From NCBI RefSeq assembly GCF_002950945.1, contig NZ_CP012673.1:1-64000 (forward strand): a DNA stretch of 64,000 bases, read 5' to 3'. Within the stretch, counting starts at the first letter, position 1, and each line of letters starts with the position of its first letter. The notes beneath the pieces were generated by a model, which worked only from the letters and a program-made list of their open reading frames with translations, was not told the origin of the DNA and did no database searches. The position numbers were made by a program, and so were the translations under genes. The stretch comes from Sorangium cellulosum. Lineage in GTDB: Bacteria; Myxococcota_A; Polyangia; Polyangiales; Polyangiaceae. This document shows, in pieces, positions 9,713 to 18,347 of the stretch.

Positions 9713-12127
9713 GTGGCCGCCTCGCGCGCAGCCGGCCCGGCCGTCGACCCGCTCCCGTGCTCGGGCTGCAGCAAGCTCATCGATCCGCTCCGCGCGGGGC
9801 ACGTCGCGATCTTCGACCAGCGCTTCCACTACTTCTGCAACGCCCGTTGCCGCCGCACCTTCCTCGGTGAAATCCCGCCGGCGCCCGGCGAGGTCCGGCC
9901 TTCCGGCTTCGCCGGAGCGGTCTTGCCGATCCCCGGCGCGCCGATCCGGGGAGGGCTCCCGTCGTCGCCGCCCGGCGTGGCCGGGGCGACGCGGCCGGGC
10001 GGCGACGAGGGCGCGGCGCGCCACGCCGAGCTCGACGCGCCGATCGTCGACGCGTTCCCGCCCGCGCCGCTCGACGAGCGGCTCCCGGAGCTGCCCTACC
10101 TCGACGACGATCGCGCGCTGCTCGAGCCCATCGGGAACACCATCCTCACCGAGGAGCCGCAGCGTTACGAGGCGGTCGAGCCGCGGGACATCGGCGCGCT
10201 CCTGCTCGTGCTCGCGATCATCGCGGGCACGCTCGCGGTCGCGCTGACCCTCGCCGGGGACGCGAAGCTCGTCATCGGCGCCCGCATCGTGCTCGCCACC
10301 GTGAGCGCGGGGATGCTCCTCGGCCGCGCCGCCACGACCCCGCGCGACGCCACGGATCCGCACCCGGCGCCGATGCTCGCCCCCGTGCTCGGCGGGCTGG
10401 TCGCCGCCGTCTGGGCCCTCTTCGGCGAGGACCGCGCGCTGGCCGCGGAGGCGGCGTCGCTCGCGGGCGTCATCGCCACGGCCAGCGCCGTGAGCGCGTG
10501 GCTCATCGAGAGCGCGCGCCACCGCGTGTTCGCGGAGCGGTCCTGGATCGCGTCCGTGCTCTCGACGCCGCCGCGGCGTCCGCCCGGCACCGCCTGGGCG
10601 CCCGGCGACCGCGGCGCGCCACGCGGCGACGCCGGCGCCGGCGACGGCGACGGCGGCGGTGGCGGTGCAGAAGAGCTCTACGCGCTGCGGCCGGGGGAGC
10701 TCGTCCAGGTGGACGCGGGGGAGGTCGTCCCCGTCGACCTCACGGTCACGGGCGGCGATATCGAGGTGCTCCCCTGGATCGGCGCGACCACGTCGGCCCG
10801 GCGCCGCGACGGCGACCCGGTCGTCGCGGGCGCCACCGTGGTCCGGGGCCGCCTCCTCGGCGCCTGCACCTTCGCCGGCGGCGACCGCGCGGTCGCGCGC
10901 GTGCTGCTCGATCCTCGCCGCCGCGCGGACGCCCTCGCGCCCATCGCGCAGGCCTCCCGCGCCCTGACCGAGCGCTGGGCGCTCGTCGCCGCGGCGATCG
11001 CGGCGCTGTCCGCCTTCGTCGCCGGGCGGGCGCCCGTCGAGATCGCGATGACCGCGGCCGCCGTGCTCGCCGCGCTCTCCACCGCGATCACGGCCGCGAT
11101 CGCCTCGGTCCACGTCGCGCGGGGCATCCTGCTCGGTTTGCGCCGGGGCATCGTCTACAAGAGCGCCGACGCCTGGGATCGCGCCGGCCGGGTCTCGATC
11201 GTCGTGTTCTGCGCGCGCGGCACGCTGCTGCTCGGCGAGCCCGAGCTCGCGGAGCTGGAGGCGACCGGCCAGAAGCTCACCCCGAGCGACGTGCTCGCGC
11301 TCGCGGCCGGGGCGGAGCGCACCGAGGAGCACCCCGTCGCGACGGCGATCGTGCGCGCCGCGCGCGCCCGCGGCCTGCGGCCCGACGGCGTGCGCAACCC
11401 CAACTTCCATCCTGGCCTCGGCGTGACGGCCGTCACCTCGTCCGGCGAGGAGCTCTGCGTCGGCAACCGCGCGCTCATGCTCGAGCAGCGGATCTCGATC
11501 GCCGCGGCGGAGAGCCGCGTCGCGGAGCTCGAGGCGCTCGGCCGCACGGTGGTGCTCGTCGCCGTGGGCGCTCGCCTGGTCGGCCTCATCGGCCTGCAGG
11601 ACGGGCTCCGCCCCGGGGCGCGGGCCGCCATCCAGCACCTGCTCGACGCGCAGATCGAGCCCGTGCTGATGTCGGGCGACGCGCGCGAGACGTGTGAGGC
11701 GATCGGCCGCTCGCTCGACATCGATCACATCCGTCCCGAGATCCTCCCCGCGGAGCGGGGCGCGGAGGTGCGCCGCCTGATCGACGCGGGGACGAGCGTC
11801 GCCGTGCTCGGTCACGCGGGCGTCGACGACGCTGCGCTCGGCGCGGCGGACGTCTCCGTGGCGCTCGGCGCCGCCGGCTCCGCGCCCGCCGATTTCGCCG
11901 TCGTGCTCGCGTCGGACGACGTACGCGACGCCGCCCTCTCCCTCGCGCTTGCGCACCGCACGCGCCTGGAGGCGCGCGTCGGCCTGGCGCTGAGCGTCGC
12001 CCCGGCGCTCGTCGGCGCCGCGGTCATCTCCGCCTTCGTGCTCCCGCCGGCCTACGCCCCCATCGCCTCGCTGCTCGGCGGCATGATGGCCGTCGTCCAC
12101 GCGCGCGCGCTCGACGCGAAGAGCTGA
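9713..12127 (+). CDS. P1B-type ATPase-like membrane protein with all catalytic motifs lost
   Basis: 804 residues, GTG start one base after the argD stop. The N-terminus carries a Cys-x2-Cys...Cys-x3-Cys cluster (C16, C19, C42, C46) of TRASH/YHS type, a likely metal site. The rest follows the heavy-metal ATPase layout: four hydrophobic segments, an actuator-like domain, two more segments, a P/N-domain region and two final segments. The hallmark residues are changed. The phosphorylated DKTGT is CARGT (Cys500 for Asp). The actuator TGE is IGA. The GDGxND loop is GHAGVDD (from residue 700). The membrane CPC aligns with STA. The N-domain EEHP motif persists. It therefore cannot be a conventional ion pump. 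A sensor, scaffold or partner role is possible, but function is unknown. Confidence 0.85.
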   Translation: MAASRAAGPAVDPLPCSGCSKLIDPLRAGHVAIFDQRFHYFCNARCRRTFLGEIPPAPGEVRPSGFAGAVLPIPGAPIRGGLPSSPPGVAGATRPGGDEGAARHAELDAPIVDAFPPAPLDERLPELPYLDDDRALLEPIGNTILTEEPQRYEAVEPRDIGALLLVLAIIAGTLAVALTLAGDAKLVIGARIVLATVSAGMLLGRAATTPRDATDPHPAPMLAPVLGGLVAAVWALFGEDRALAAEAASLAGVIATASAVSAWLIESARHRVFAERSWIASVLSTPPRRPPGTAWAPGDRGAPRGDAGAGDGDGGGGGAEELYALRPGELVQVDAGEVVPVDLTVTGGDIEVLPWIGATTSARRRDGDPVVAGATVVRGRLLGACTFAGGDRAVARVLLDPRRRADALAPIAQASRALTERWALVAAAIAALSAFVAGRAPVEIAMTAAAVLAALSTAITAAIASVHVARGILLGLRRGIVYKSADAWDRAGRVSIVVFCARGTLLLGEPELAELEATGQKLTPSDVLALAAGAERTEEHPVATAIVRAARARGLRPDGVRNPNFHPGLGVTAVTSSGEELCVGNRALMLEQRISIAAAESRVAELEALGRTVVLVAVGARLVGLIGLQDGLRPGARAAIQHLLDAQIEPVLMSGDARETCEAIGRSLDIDHIRPEILPAERGAEVRRLIDAGTSVAVLGHAGVDDAALGAADVSVALGAAGSAPADFAVVLASDDVRDAALSLALAHRTRLEARVGLALSVAPALVGAAVISAFVLPPAYAPIASLLGGMMAVVHARALDAKS

Positions 12128-12137
12128 CCGAGGCGGC

Positions 12138-12154
12138 CGCGGCGCAGCGCCGCG
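12138..12154. terminator. GC hairpin between convergent genes
   Basis: A perfect 7-bp stem (CGCGGCG / CGCCGCG) around a three-base loop, embedded in longer GC-rich complementarity, lies just after the stop of the ATPase-like gene and before the converging fur stop. It lacks a T tract, so it is only a candidate bidirectional terminator or mRNA end barrier. Confidence 0.35.
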
Positions 12155-12172
12155 CGGCGGCCGCGGGCCTCG

Positions 12173-12658
12173 TCACGAGACGTCGGCGACCGAGCTCCCC
12201 TTGCTGTCGCGGCAATCCAGGCAGACGCCGTACATCTCGTGCTTGTGCGAGGTCACCTCGAACCCGTACTTCGCGGCGATCTCGTCCTGGAGCGCCTCGA
12301 TGCGCGGCTCCTCGAACTCGATGATCTTCCCGCAGCTCAGGCAGATGAGGTGGTCGTGGTGCGTGCTGGCGTCGTCCGCCAGCTCGTAACGGCTGAGGCC
12401 GTCGCCGAACCGGCGCTCGGAGGCCACGCCGCACTCGGCGAGCAGCTTGAGCGTCCGGTACACCGTGGCGTACCCGATGCCTCGATCCCGCGCGCGCACC
12501 TCGGTGAGCAGGTCCTCGATGGTCATGTGCGGGGCGCCCGAGAAGAACGTGTCGACGATCAGCCGGCGCTGCGCCGTCGACCGCAGCCCCTTCTTGGCCA
12601 TGTAGGCCTGAAGGCGGGCGCGCAGCCGCTCGAGGGCAGCTTTGTCGACGTGGGTCAT
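12173..12658 (-). CDS. fur: Fur-family ferric uptake regulator
   Basis: 161 residues from the chosen ATG at 12658, which has a GAGGGGGA ribosome site; an in-frame ATG further upstream would add 26 poorly conserved residues. The N-terminal winged helix includes RSTAQRRLIVDTFF and RVRDRG/GIGYATVYRTLKLL-like recognition features. The dimerisation domain has the Fur-type metal motif HHDHLICLSCGKIIEFEEP and a second CLDC pair, so a structural zinc site is likely. The HHDHLIC pattern favours Fur over PerR or Zur, but metal specificity cannot be read with certainty. It converges on the metal-ATPase-like gene. Confidence 0.9.
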   Translation of the reverse strand: MTHVDKAALERLRARLQAYMAKKGLRSTAQRRLIVDTFFSGAPHMTIEDLLTEVRARDRGIGYATVYRTLKLLAECGVASERRFGDGLSRYELADDASTHHDHLICLSCGKIIEFEEPRIEALQDEIAAKYGFEVTSHKHEMYGVCLDCRDSKGSSVADVS

Positions 12659-12797
12659 GCTGTCCCCCTCTCGCGCAGCGACGGTCATGCCGAGTTTATC
12701 CCGTTCGCGGCGAAGCGCGTCAAGGCCGGCGGCCAACGCCCCCCGGCGCGCCCTGATCCGGAGGCGCCGGCGTGCGCGCGTCGCGTCCGCGGGTCGG

Positions 12798-13880
12798 TCA
12801 CTCGCCGATCTGCGCCAGGTAGCTGACCTGCGCGGCCGAGCCCCCGAGGGGGCTGAGCAGCGTGACCGGCGGCGCGACGAGCCCTGCTGCCGCCGTGTTG
12901 TCGATGACGACGTAGTAGAGGCCCGGGCGCAGCGGATAGCGCCGCGTGTCGACCATCCCGGGCTGGAGCGGGCCGCCCGCCTGCACCGGGCCGGGCGGCA
13001 GGCCGAGGGGTTTGCCGGTCTGGTACACCTCTCGCCACGCGTCGCCTGTCGGCTTGTCGACGATCATGATGTCCACGGGCGCGCCCTGCACGCTAATCTT
13101 GAGGTAGAGCGCCTGGTCCGGGTCGGTGATCTCGAACGGGCCGAGGTAGTCGCGCTGGTGCGCCTGCACCTCGACGACCTCGTTGGCGAACGTGTACCGC
13201 TCGTCGTCGCTCACCTCGAACGGGTGGTGCGGCCGCTGGGGCGGCATGAGGATCCCCAGCGTGAAGTCCTTCCCGGCCTCCTCGTTGTAGAGCACGGTGA
13301 ATCCCCGGGTCATCTCGCCGGCGACGATCTGGTTCCCGAGGACGTTCGCGAGCCCCCCGAACGGCGGGACGTTCGCCATCACGTCGATGACGGGGTTCTC
13401 GACGTAGCCGAGCTGGAAGCTCGGGCCCTGCACGATCCGGTTCAGGCGCCCCCACACGTAGATGTCGTCGCCCGCGATCTGGAAGTCGGGCCGGTATTCG
13501 ACGGACGTCGTCAGCGAGAAGCCCACCCGCTTCGCCGGCTGGATGTAGCCGTACCCCGTGCCGGTGATGTGCACGGTGACCGTCTGCCCCGCGTCGTTGA
13601 CGTCGTACGTGCACTGCATCGGGAAGAACCGCCCGATGGCCGGCGCCCTGTCCTGCATCCGCAGCGAGACGCCGCTCTTCAGCATCTCGGGGCAGATCCT
13701 GCTGGCGCCGAAGTTCGAGAACAGGAACCAGCGCAGGCCCGGGCTCGCGTTCACGGGGCCGCTGAGGCACGGGCAGCCGACGAACGTGAACGACAGCACG
13801 AGCGCGGCGAGCCCCAGCGCGGCGGACGCGGCGGGCGCGTGGGGACGGGAAGCTCTTCGGGCGGGCACGCGGGTTAACAT
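12798..13880 (-). CDS. Putative lipoprotein, 360 residues
   Basis: I do not recognise a family. The N-terminus has basic residues, a hydrophobic stretch (about residues 17-34) and a possible lipobox ending at Cys36 (SFTFVGC), which suggests a signal-peptidase II lipoprotein. The mature part is rich in beta-forming segments, with no transmembrane region. An upstream GAGG at suitable distance supports the start. It is separated by 58 bases from the next minus-strand gene, which is also exported. Likely an envelope protein; function unknown. Confidence 0.75.
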   Translation of the reverse strand: MLTRVPARRASRPHAPAASAALGLAALVLSFTFVGCPCLSGPVNASPGLRWFLFSNFGASRICPEMLKSGVSLRMQDRAPAIGRFFPMQCTYDVNDAGQTVTVHITGTGYGYIQPAKRVGFSLTTSVEYRPDFQIAGDDIYVWGRLNRIVQGPSFQLGYVENPVIDVMANVPPFGGLANVLGNQIVAGEMTRGFTVLYNEEAGKDFTLGILMPPQRPHHPFEVSDDERYTFANEVVEVQAHQRDYLGPFEITDPDQALYLKISVQGAPVDIMIVDKPTGDAWREVYQTGKPLGLPPGPVQAGGPLQPGMVDTRRYPLRPGLYYVVIDNTAAAGLVAPPVTLLSPLGGSAAQVSYLAQIGE

Positions 13881-13938
13881 AGCGGGTCGACCTCGGGGCG
13901 AGAGCGGGTTTGCGCCCGGGAGGGAGGCCTCCCCCGGA

Positions 13939-14730
13939 TCAGCGCACGAGATGCCATTGGACGCCGGGGGTCACCTCGAGATGCAGGTGATTTTTGTGCG
14001 CTCGGTCGTAGTTGGGGGTCAGGATCGACGTGAAGATGTGCTGATCCACGGCCTCGCAGACGATGGACCGCAGCTCCCGCGTCGCGGCGTCCGCGGCGGG
14101 GCCGCGCCCCCCGCCGCCGGCCGCGCCGGATCTCCCGGCCGCGCCGGCGCGCTCCCCGCAGACCGGCGCGCCGCGCCTGCCGGCGAAGTCGCGCTCGATG
14201 TCGAGCCATTCCTCGGCGGGGCCGCCGCCCTCGCGCTTCTTGACGAGCCGGTAGACGTCGATGGCGAGCCCGCCGGGGTGCCTCGTGGCCAGCTTGCCCT
14301 CCGGCCAGGTCTTGGCCGGCGGCCGCCACGCCGAGTACATCAGCACCTCGTCGATGTCGTGCACGCGCAGGATCCGGCTGAAGTCCGACAGGGCGAGCGC
14401 GAGGCGGCAGTCGAAGACGTCGTTCGGGTTCTGCGCGCGCCGGTGGCCCGGCTCCGCGGTCCGGTAGAGGACCCCGCCGACCCCCTGCATCAGCCGCACC
14501 GGCGCGAGCACGCCGGGCGCGTGCGGCACCGGCTCGAACGCGACCTTCCGTCGGACGAGCGCTTCCCGGCACTGCCCTGCGCTCATCGCCGCGTACCGCG
14601 CCGACGGGTGCCTGGCCCAGTCCTGGTGGAACCTCACCTTGGGCCTGCCCTGCGCGCTCGGCGCCGCGGCGAGCGGGCCGAGCACGAGGGCGAGCGCACA
14701 GGCGGTGGCGACGTGACGAGCGGGCGGCAT
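13939..14730 (-). CDS. Secreted extensin-like / peptidase M15-fold protein
   Basis: 263 residues from the ATG at 14730, chosen because a typical signal peptide (ATACALALVLGPLAAAPSA) follows immediately; the open frame extends 49 codons upstream without such features. The domain shows the pattern of the extensin C-terminal/DUF882-like group related to D-Ala-D-Ala peptidases: HPGGLAIDV supplies a His and Asp, and NHLHLEV supplies the second His. A low-complexity Gly/Ala/Arg insert lies near residues 178-200. It probably acts in the periplasm on cell-wall material, but catalytic activity is inferred from the fold. Confidence 0.72.
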   Translation of the reverse strand: MPPARHVATACALALVLGPLAAAPSAQGRPKVRFHQDWARHPSARYAAMSAGQCREALVRRKVAFEPVPHAPGVLAPVRLMQGVGGVLYRTAEPGHRRAQNPNDVFDCRLALALSDFSRILRVHDIDEVLMYSAWRPPAKTWPEGKLATRHPGGLAIDVYRLVKKREGGGPAEEWLDIERDFAGRRGAPVCGERAGAAGRSGAAGGGGRGPAADAATRELRSIVCEAVDQHIFTSILTPNYDRAHKNHLHLEVTPGVQWHLVR

Positions 14731-14877
14731 CGTGGCGAAACCGTGGTGGACCAGGAGCGAAACAAGAGCGCGCGGGAGCTCGCGAAAAGGGAAGACCCGG
14801 CTCTCCCGGGGAGCGGTCGCGCCAGGATCACCCCGGGGGCGATGTGCGGCGGCCGCGCCCATCCTATAGCGCGCCAT

Positions 14878-14906
14878 TTGACCGGGCCGCGCGATCGCCT
14901 CAAAAT
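14878..14906 (+). promoter_or_regulatory. Sigma-70-type promoter of hrcA
   Basis: -35 TTGACC (14878-14883), a 17-base spacer and -10 CAAAAT (14901-14906), with 5/6 and 4/6 consensus matches. It would give a leader of about 140 bases before the hrcA ATG at 15053. Confidence 0.5.
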
Positions 14907-14916
14907 AGGATCCTAT
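14905..14916. promoter_or_regulatory. 12-bp palindrome overlapping the hrcA -10 box
   Basis: ATAGGATCCTAT is perfectly self-complementary and covers the end of the -10 hexamer and the expected start site of the hrcA promoter. This is a classic position for an autoregulatory operator. It is not a CIRCE element (TTAGCACTC-N9-GAGTGCTAA). Confidence 0.4.
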
Positions 14917-15052
14917 GCGCCGGTGGGCTCAGCGCCCGCTCGCGCGTCTTGACGTATGGGGGCGAAGGTCCGGTCCGAATGGCTCCCCGGTCCGGGCATG
15001 CCCTGGTCCAGGCAGCCACGGGCGGCGCGCTCATGCGCCGCGTGCAGTTGAC

Positions 15053-16096
15053 ATGGGTGATCTTTCCAATCGCGCTCGAAAGATCTTGTTCGCCGCGGTC
15101 ACCGAGTTCATCGCGACGGGCGACCCTGTGGGCAGCAGGACGCTCGCGCGAAAGTACGGGCTCGATCTCTCGGCGGCCTCGATCCGCAACGTGCTCGCCG
15201 ACCTCGAGGAAGCCGGCTACCTCCACCAGCCGCACACCTCGGCGGGGAGGATCCCGACCGATCGCGCGCTCCGGCTCTTCATCGACGCGCTCGTCGAGCT
15301 CCGGACGCTCTCGCCCGAGCAGCAGGCCGAGCTCAGCGCCCGCTTCGCCGAGATCTACGCGGTGGCGAGCGACCCGCTCCGCGAGACGGGGCGTTACCTC
15401 TCCGAGCTGTCCGGCGCCGCGGCGGTGGTCGCGGCGCCGCGGGCGGAGATCCGCGCGCTCGCGCAGCTGCGCTTCATCCCGACGAAGCCCGGGCAGCTGC
15501 TCGCCGTGCTCGTCTTCTCCGACGGCTCCGTCGAGAACCGCTTCATCTCGATCGACGGGCCGATCGACGAGGGCGAGCTCACCCGGATCCACAACCTGCT
15601 CACCGACGTCATCGAGGGGCGCACGCTCGGCGAGATCCGGGATCTCTTCGCCCGCCGCCTCGCGGACGAGCGCCTCCAGATCGACGCGCTGAGGCGCCGC
15701 GCCTTCGAGCTCGGCAGCAAGGCGACGGCCGACGTGACGCGGCGGAGCGAGGTCGTCATCGAGGGGCAGAACCGCCTGATCGACCTGCCGGAGTACGCCG
15801 ACGTCGACCGGCTCAAGAAGCTGATGAAGGCGCTCGAGGAGCGCGAGGAGCTCGTCGACCTGCTCGACCGGACCCTCGCCGCGGGCACCGGCGAGGTCAC
15901 CGTCTTCGTCGGCAGCGAGGCGGGCGATCTGGGCGGAGGCCAGCTCAGCCTCGTCGCCGCGCCCTACATGGAGAACGGGCGCATCGCCGGGACCGTGGGC
16001 GTGCTCGGCCCGACGCGGATGGACTACGCGAAGATGATGCCGCTCGTCGACGCGACCGCCGCGGCGATGAGCGAGGCCCGCGGCAAGGTCAAGTAG
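15053..16096 (+). CDS. hrcA: Heat-inducible transcription repressor HrcA
   Basis: 347 residues from the ATG at 15053; earlier in-frame codons encode Arg/Pro-rich sequence unlike the family. The N-terminal winged helix contains ARKILFAAVTEFIATGDPVG and the typical SAASIRNVLADLEEAGYLHQPHTSAGRIPT recognition region, both HrcA landmarks. The GAF-like middle and C-terminal domain match family length. HrcA represses groE and dnaK operons at CIRCE sites, and its folding depends on GroEL. I found no CIRCE near grpE-dnaK in this window. The last eight bases overlap the end of the convergent rluA-family gene. Confidence 0.94.
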   Translation: MGDLSNRARKILFAAVTEFIATGDPVGSRTLARKYGLDLSAASIRNVLADLEEAGYLHQPHTSAGRIPTDRALRLFIDALVELRTLSPEQQAELSARFAEIYAVASDPLRETGRYLSELSGAAAVVAAPRAEIRALAQLRFIPTKPGQLLAVLVFSDGSVENRFISIDGPIDEGELTRIHNLLTDVIEGRTLGEIRDLFARRLADERLQIDALRRRAFELGSKATADVTRRSEVVIEGQNRLIDLPEYADVDRLKKLMKALEEREELVDLLDRTLAAGTGEVTVFVGSEAGDLGGGQLSLVAAPYMENGRIAGTVGVLGPTRMDYAKMMPLVDATAAAMSEARGKVK

Positions 16097-17171
16097 CGCC
16101 CTGCCGCGCCGGCTTGCGGAGCCGCTCGAGCACGGCGTCGAAGTCCGGGGGCGGCGGCGCCTGGAACCGCATCGGCCGGTCGTCGGCGGGGTGATCGAAG
16201 CCGAGCTCTGCGGCGTGGAGCATCAGCCGCGGCGCCGGGATCCTTGGACCGCGGTGGTCGCGCACGTAGACCGTCTCGCCGACGAGCGGGTGCCCGGCCT
16301 CCGCGAGGTGGATCCGGATCTGGTGCGTGCGCCCCGTCTCGAGGCGGCAGGCGATCAGCGTCACACCCGCGGCGCCGGCCTCGTCCTGCGGCCCCCGGAG
16401 CGTCTCGATCGGCTCGACGTGCGTCACCGCGAGCTGTCCCTCGCGCCGCCCCGCCCTCGCCGAGCCGCGCAGCCCGTCCCCCCGATCCTCGACGAGGTAG
16501 CTCCGGTGGGTGCCGCGCGGGACGGCGCCGTGCGCGAGCGCCAGGTACTGCCGGTGCATCGAGCGCACGCGGAGCTGCTGCGCGAGGTGCTTCTTCGCGG
16601 CGAGCGTCCGCGCGAAGACGAGCAGCCCGCTCGTGCCCTTGTCGAGGCGCTGCACCACGCCGAGCGGCGCCCGCCCGCGCAGCCGGTCGCGGTGGGCCAG
16701 CACCTCCCGCACGAGCGCGTCGAGCGTCGCGGCCTGCTCCGCGGGGTCCTCGTCGCCGTACGGGATGGTGCTCACCCCGGCGGGTTTGTTCACCACGACG
16801 ACGCTCGCGTCCGCGTAGACCACGAGGTCGCCCTCGAGCTTTCGCCGCCGCACGGTCTCGGGCCGCGGCGCGCTCAGGCGGACCTCGATCCGCTCGCCGC
16901 CGAGCACCCGCCGCCTCGGGCTCGTCGCCACGGCGCTCCCGACGAGGACCTTGCCGGTCTCGATCAGCCGGCGCGCGTCCGACCAGGAGACCGACGCGAG
17001 CGCCCGGATCGCGCCGTCGAGCGGCCGCCGGTCGAGCTCCGCCGGCACCGTCCAGCTGCCGTCCTGCGGCGGCCGCACCGGCGGCTGCGGGCCGGCATCG
17101 GCCGGCTCAGCGGCGGTTCCAGCTGGGCGGGGCGGGCGGGGCGGGGGCGCGGCGGGTCGGGGCGGGCGCAT
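16089..17171 (-). CDS. RluA-family rRNA/tRNA pseudouridine synthase
   Basis: 360 residues. A Pro-rich N-terminal tail (1-45) precedes an S4-like RNA-binding stretch (about 55-105) and the catalytic domain. The family active-site motif appears as QRLDKGTSGLLVFART, with the catalytic Asp in RLDKGTSG; GRTHQIRIHLAEAGHPLVG is a second signature. It isomerises uridine to pseudouridine in structured RNA. The S4 plus catalytic layout resembles RluD/RluC, but the target base cannot be told. The gene ends inside the last codons of hrcA on the other strand. Confidence 0.9.
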   Translation of the reverse strand: MRPPRPAAPPPRPPRPAGTAAEPADAGPQPPVRPPQDGSWTVPAELDRRPLDGAIRALASVSWSDARRLIETGKVLVGSAVATSPRRRVLGGERIEVRLSAPRPETVRRRKLEGDLVVYADASVVVVNKPAGVSTIPYGDEDPAEQAATLDALVREVLAHRDRLRGRAPLGVVQRLDKGTSGLLVFARTLAAKKHLAQQLRVRSMHRQYLALAHGAVPRGTHRSYLVEDRGDGLRGSARAGRREGQLAVTHVEPIETLRGPQDEAGAAGVTLIACRLETGRTHQIRIHLAEAGHPLVGETVYVRDHRGPRIPAPRLMLHAAELGFDHPADDRPMRFQAPPPPDFDAVLERLRKPARQGAT

Positions 17172-17357
17172 GGGGGTTCACGGGGCGCGCCTCGCTCGAC
17201 CCGCCAGCGCAGGACCGGGCTCTACCGCCCGGATCGCGCGCAGTTGCAGGGCCCTCGGGGCGAAACACACCGCGAATGTTGACACATCGCGCGACGGGGG
17301 CCGAAGATATCCAGCGCCGTCCTCGCTTTCTGGCGCCATCTGAGAGGAGACCCGTTC

Positions 17358-18239
17358 GTGGCCAGCACCCTTCTCGCCGTAGACGACAGCGTGACCATGC
17401 GCAAAGTGCTCGAAATCACCTTTGCGGGTCAGGATTTCCGCGTCGTGACGGCGAGCAGCGCCGACGCTGCGCTGCAGAAGCTCAAGAGCGACAAACCCGA
17501 CCTGGTGATCGCCGACGTCACGCTCGAGCCGAAGAACGGCTACGAGCTGTGCAAGGCGATCAAGCAGGCCTCACCGGCGACGCCCGTCCTGATCCTGTCG
17601 TCCAAGCAGAACCCGTTCGACCCCGCCAAGGGGTCGAGCGCGCAAGCCGACGACCACATGGACAAGCCGTTCGACACGCAGCAGATGATCGACAAGGTCA
17701 AGAAGCTGCTGTCGTCGCGCGGCGAGGCGAAGCCGGCCGCCGCCGCGGCGGCCGCTCCCGCAGCGGCCCCCGCGGCCGCGCGATCGCCCGCCGCGGCGCA
17801 GCCTGCGGCAGCGCAGCCTGCGGCGGCGCAGCCCGCTGCGGCAGCGCAGCCCGCTGCGGCGGCGAGCCCGCTCCAGCGTGCGAAGACGCTCATCTACACC
17901 CCCAATGCGCCGGCCACCAACGCGGCCCCGGCCCAGGCCTCGGTCAGGGCGGCGCCCAGCGCGTCGCCGAACGTGCCGGTGACGACGACGATGGCGTTCA
18001 CGCCGACGCCGGTCTCCGGCGTGCCGAAGACGGCGGCGGGCGGGGCGGTCGCAGCCGCCACCGCCGCGCAGCTCAACGGTGGGGTCGCGAGCAAGCTCGA
18101 GGGCCTGGGCCTCACCGCGGAGCAGGTGGACGCCGTGATGGCGCTCTCCCGCGAGGTCGTGGAGCGCGTGGTCTGGGAGGTCGTCCCGGTCCTCGCCGAG
18201 ACGATCATCAAGGAAGAGCTCGCGCGCTTGACGAAGTAG
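17358..18239 (+). CDS. Single-receiver response regulator with Ala/Pro/Gln-rich linker
   Basis: 293 residues, GTG start with a GAGAGGAG ribosome site. Residues 1-115 form a CheY-like receiver: acidic pair in LLAVDDSVTMRK, phospho-acceptor Asp in DLVIADVTLEP, Ser/Thr in LILSS and Lys in MDKPFD. Residues about 127-180 are an alanine/proline/glutamine repeat (units of the AAAQP type, encoded by imperfect DNA repeats near 17800-17870). The C-terminus has an amphipathic helix (VVERVVWEVVPVLAETIIKE) that recurs in delta-proteobacterial receiver proteins. There is no DNA-binding domain, so signalling is probably through protein contacts. A TTGACA at 17279-17284 may be its -35 box; no good -10 is seen. 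Confidence 0.85.
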   Translation: MASTLLAVDDSVTMRKVLEITFAGQDFRVVTASSADAALQKLKSDKPDLVIADVTLEPKNGYELCKAIKQASPATPVLILSSKQNPFDPAKGSSAQADDHMDKPFDTQQMIDKVKKLLSSRGEAKPAAAAAAAPAAAPAAARSPAAAQPAAAQPAAAQPAAAAQPAAAASPLQRAKTLIYTPNAPATNAAPAQASVRAAPSASPNVPVTTTMAFTPTPVSGVPKTAAGGAVAAATAAQLNGGVASKLEGLGLTAEQVDAVMALSREVVERVVWEVVPVLAETIIKEELARLTK

Positions 18240-18347
18240 CCGCGCGCGGCGGCGTGGATCGCCGCGCGGGGGGTGAACCCGCGGCTTTTCCCGGCGCCGC
18301 GGAGTTGCTACGCCAGGGCTGCGCCCCGGTTCGCGATCGGCGCAGCC

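Larger units (their letters stand above)
14731..15052. other. Divergent regulatory gap between extensin-like gene and hrcA
   Basis: No gene is supported here. It holds a plus-strand promoter and a 12-bp palindrome listed separately, and a further ATCCTAT element at 14861-14867 that repeats one arm of the palindrome. The open frame leading into hrcA from 14915 lacks coding features. Confidence 0.6.
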
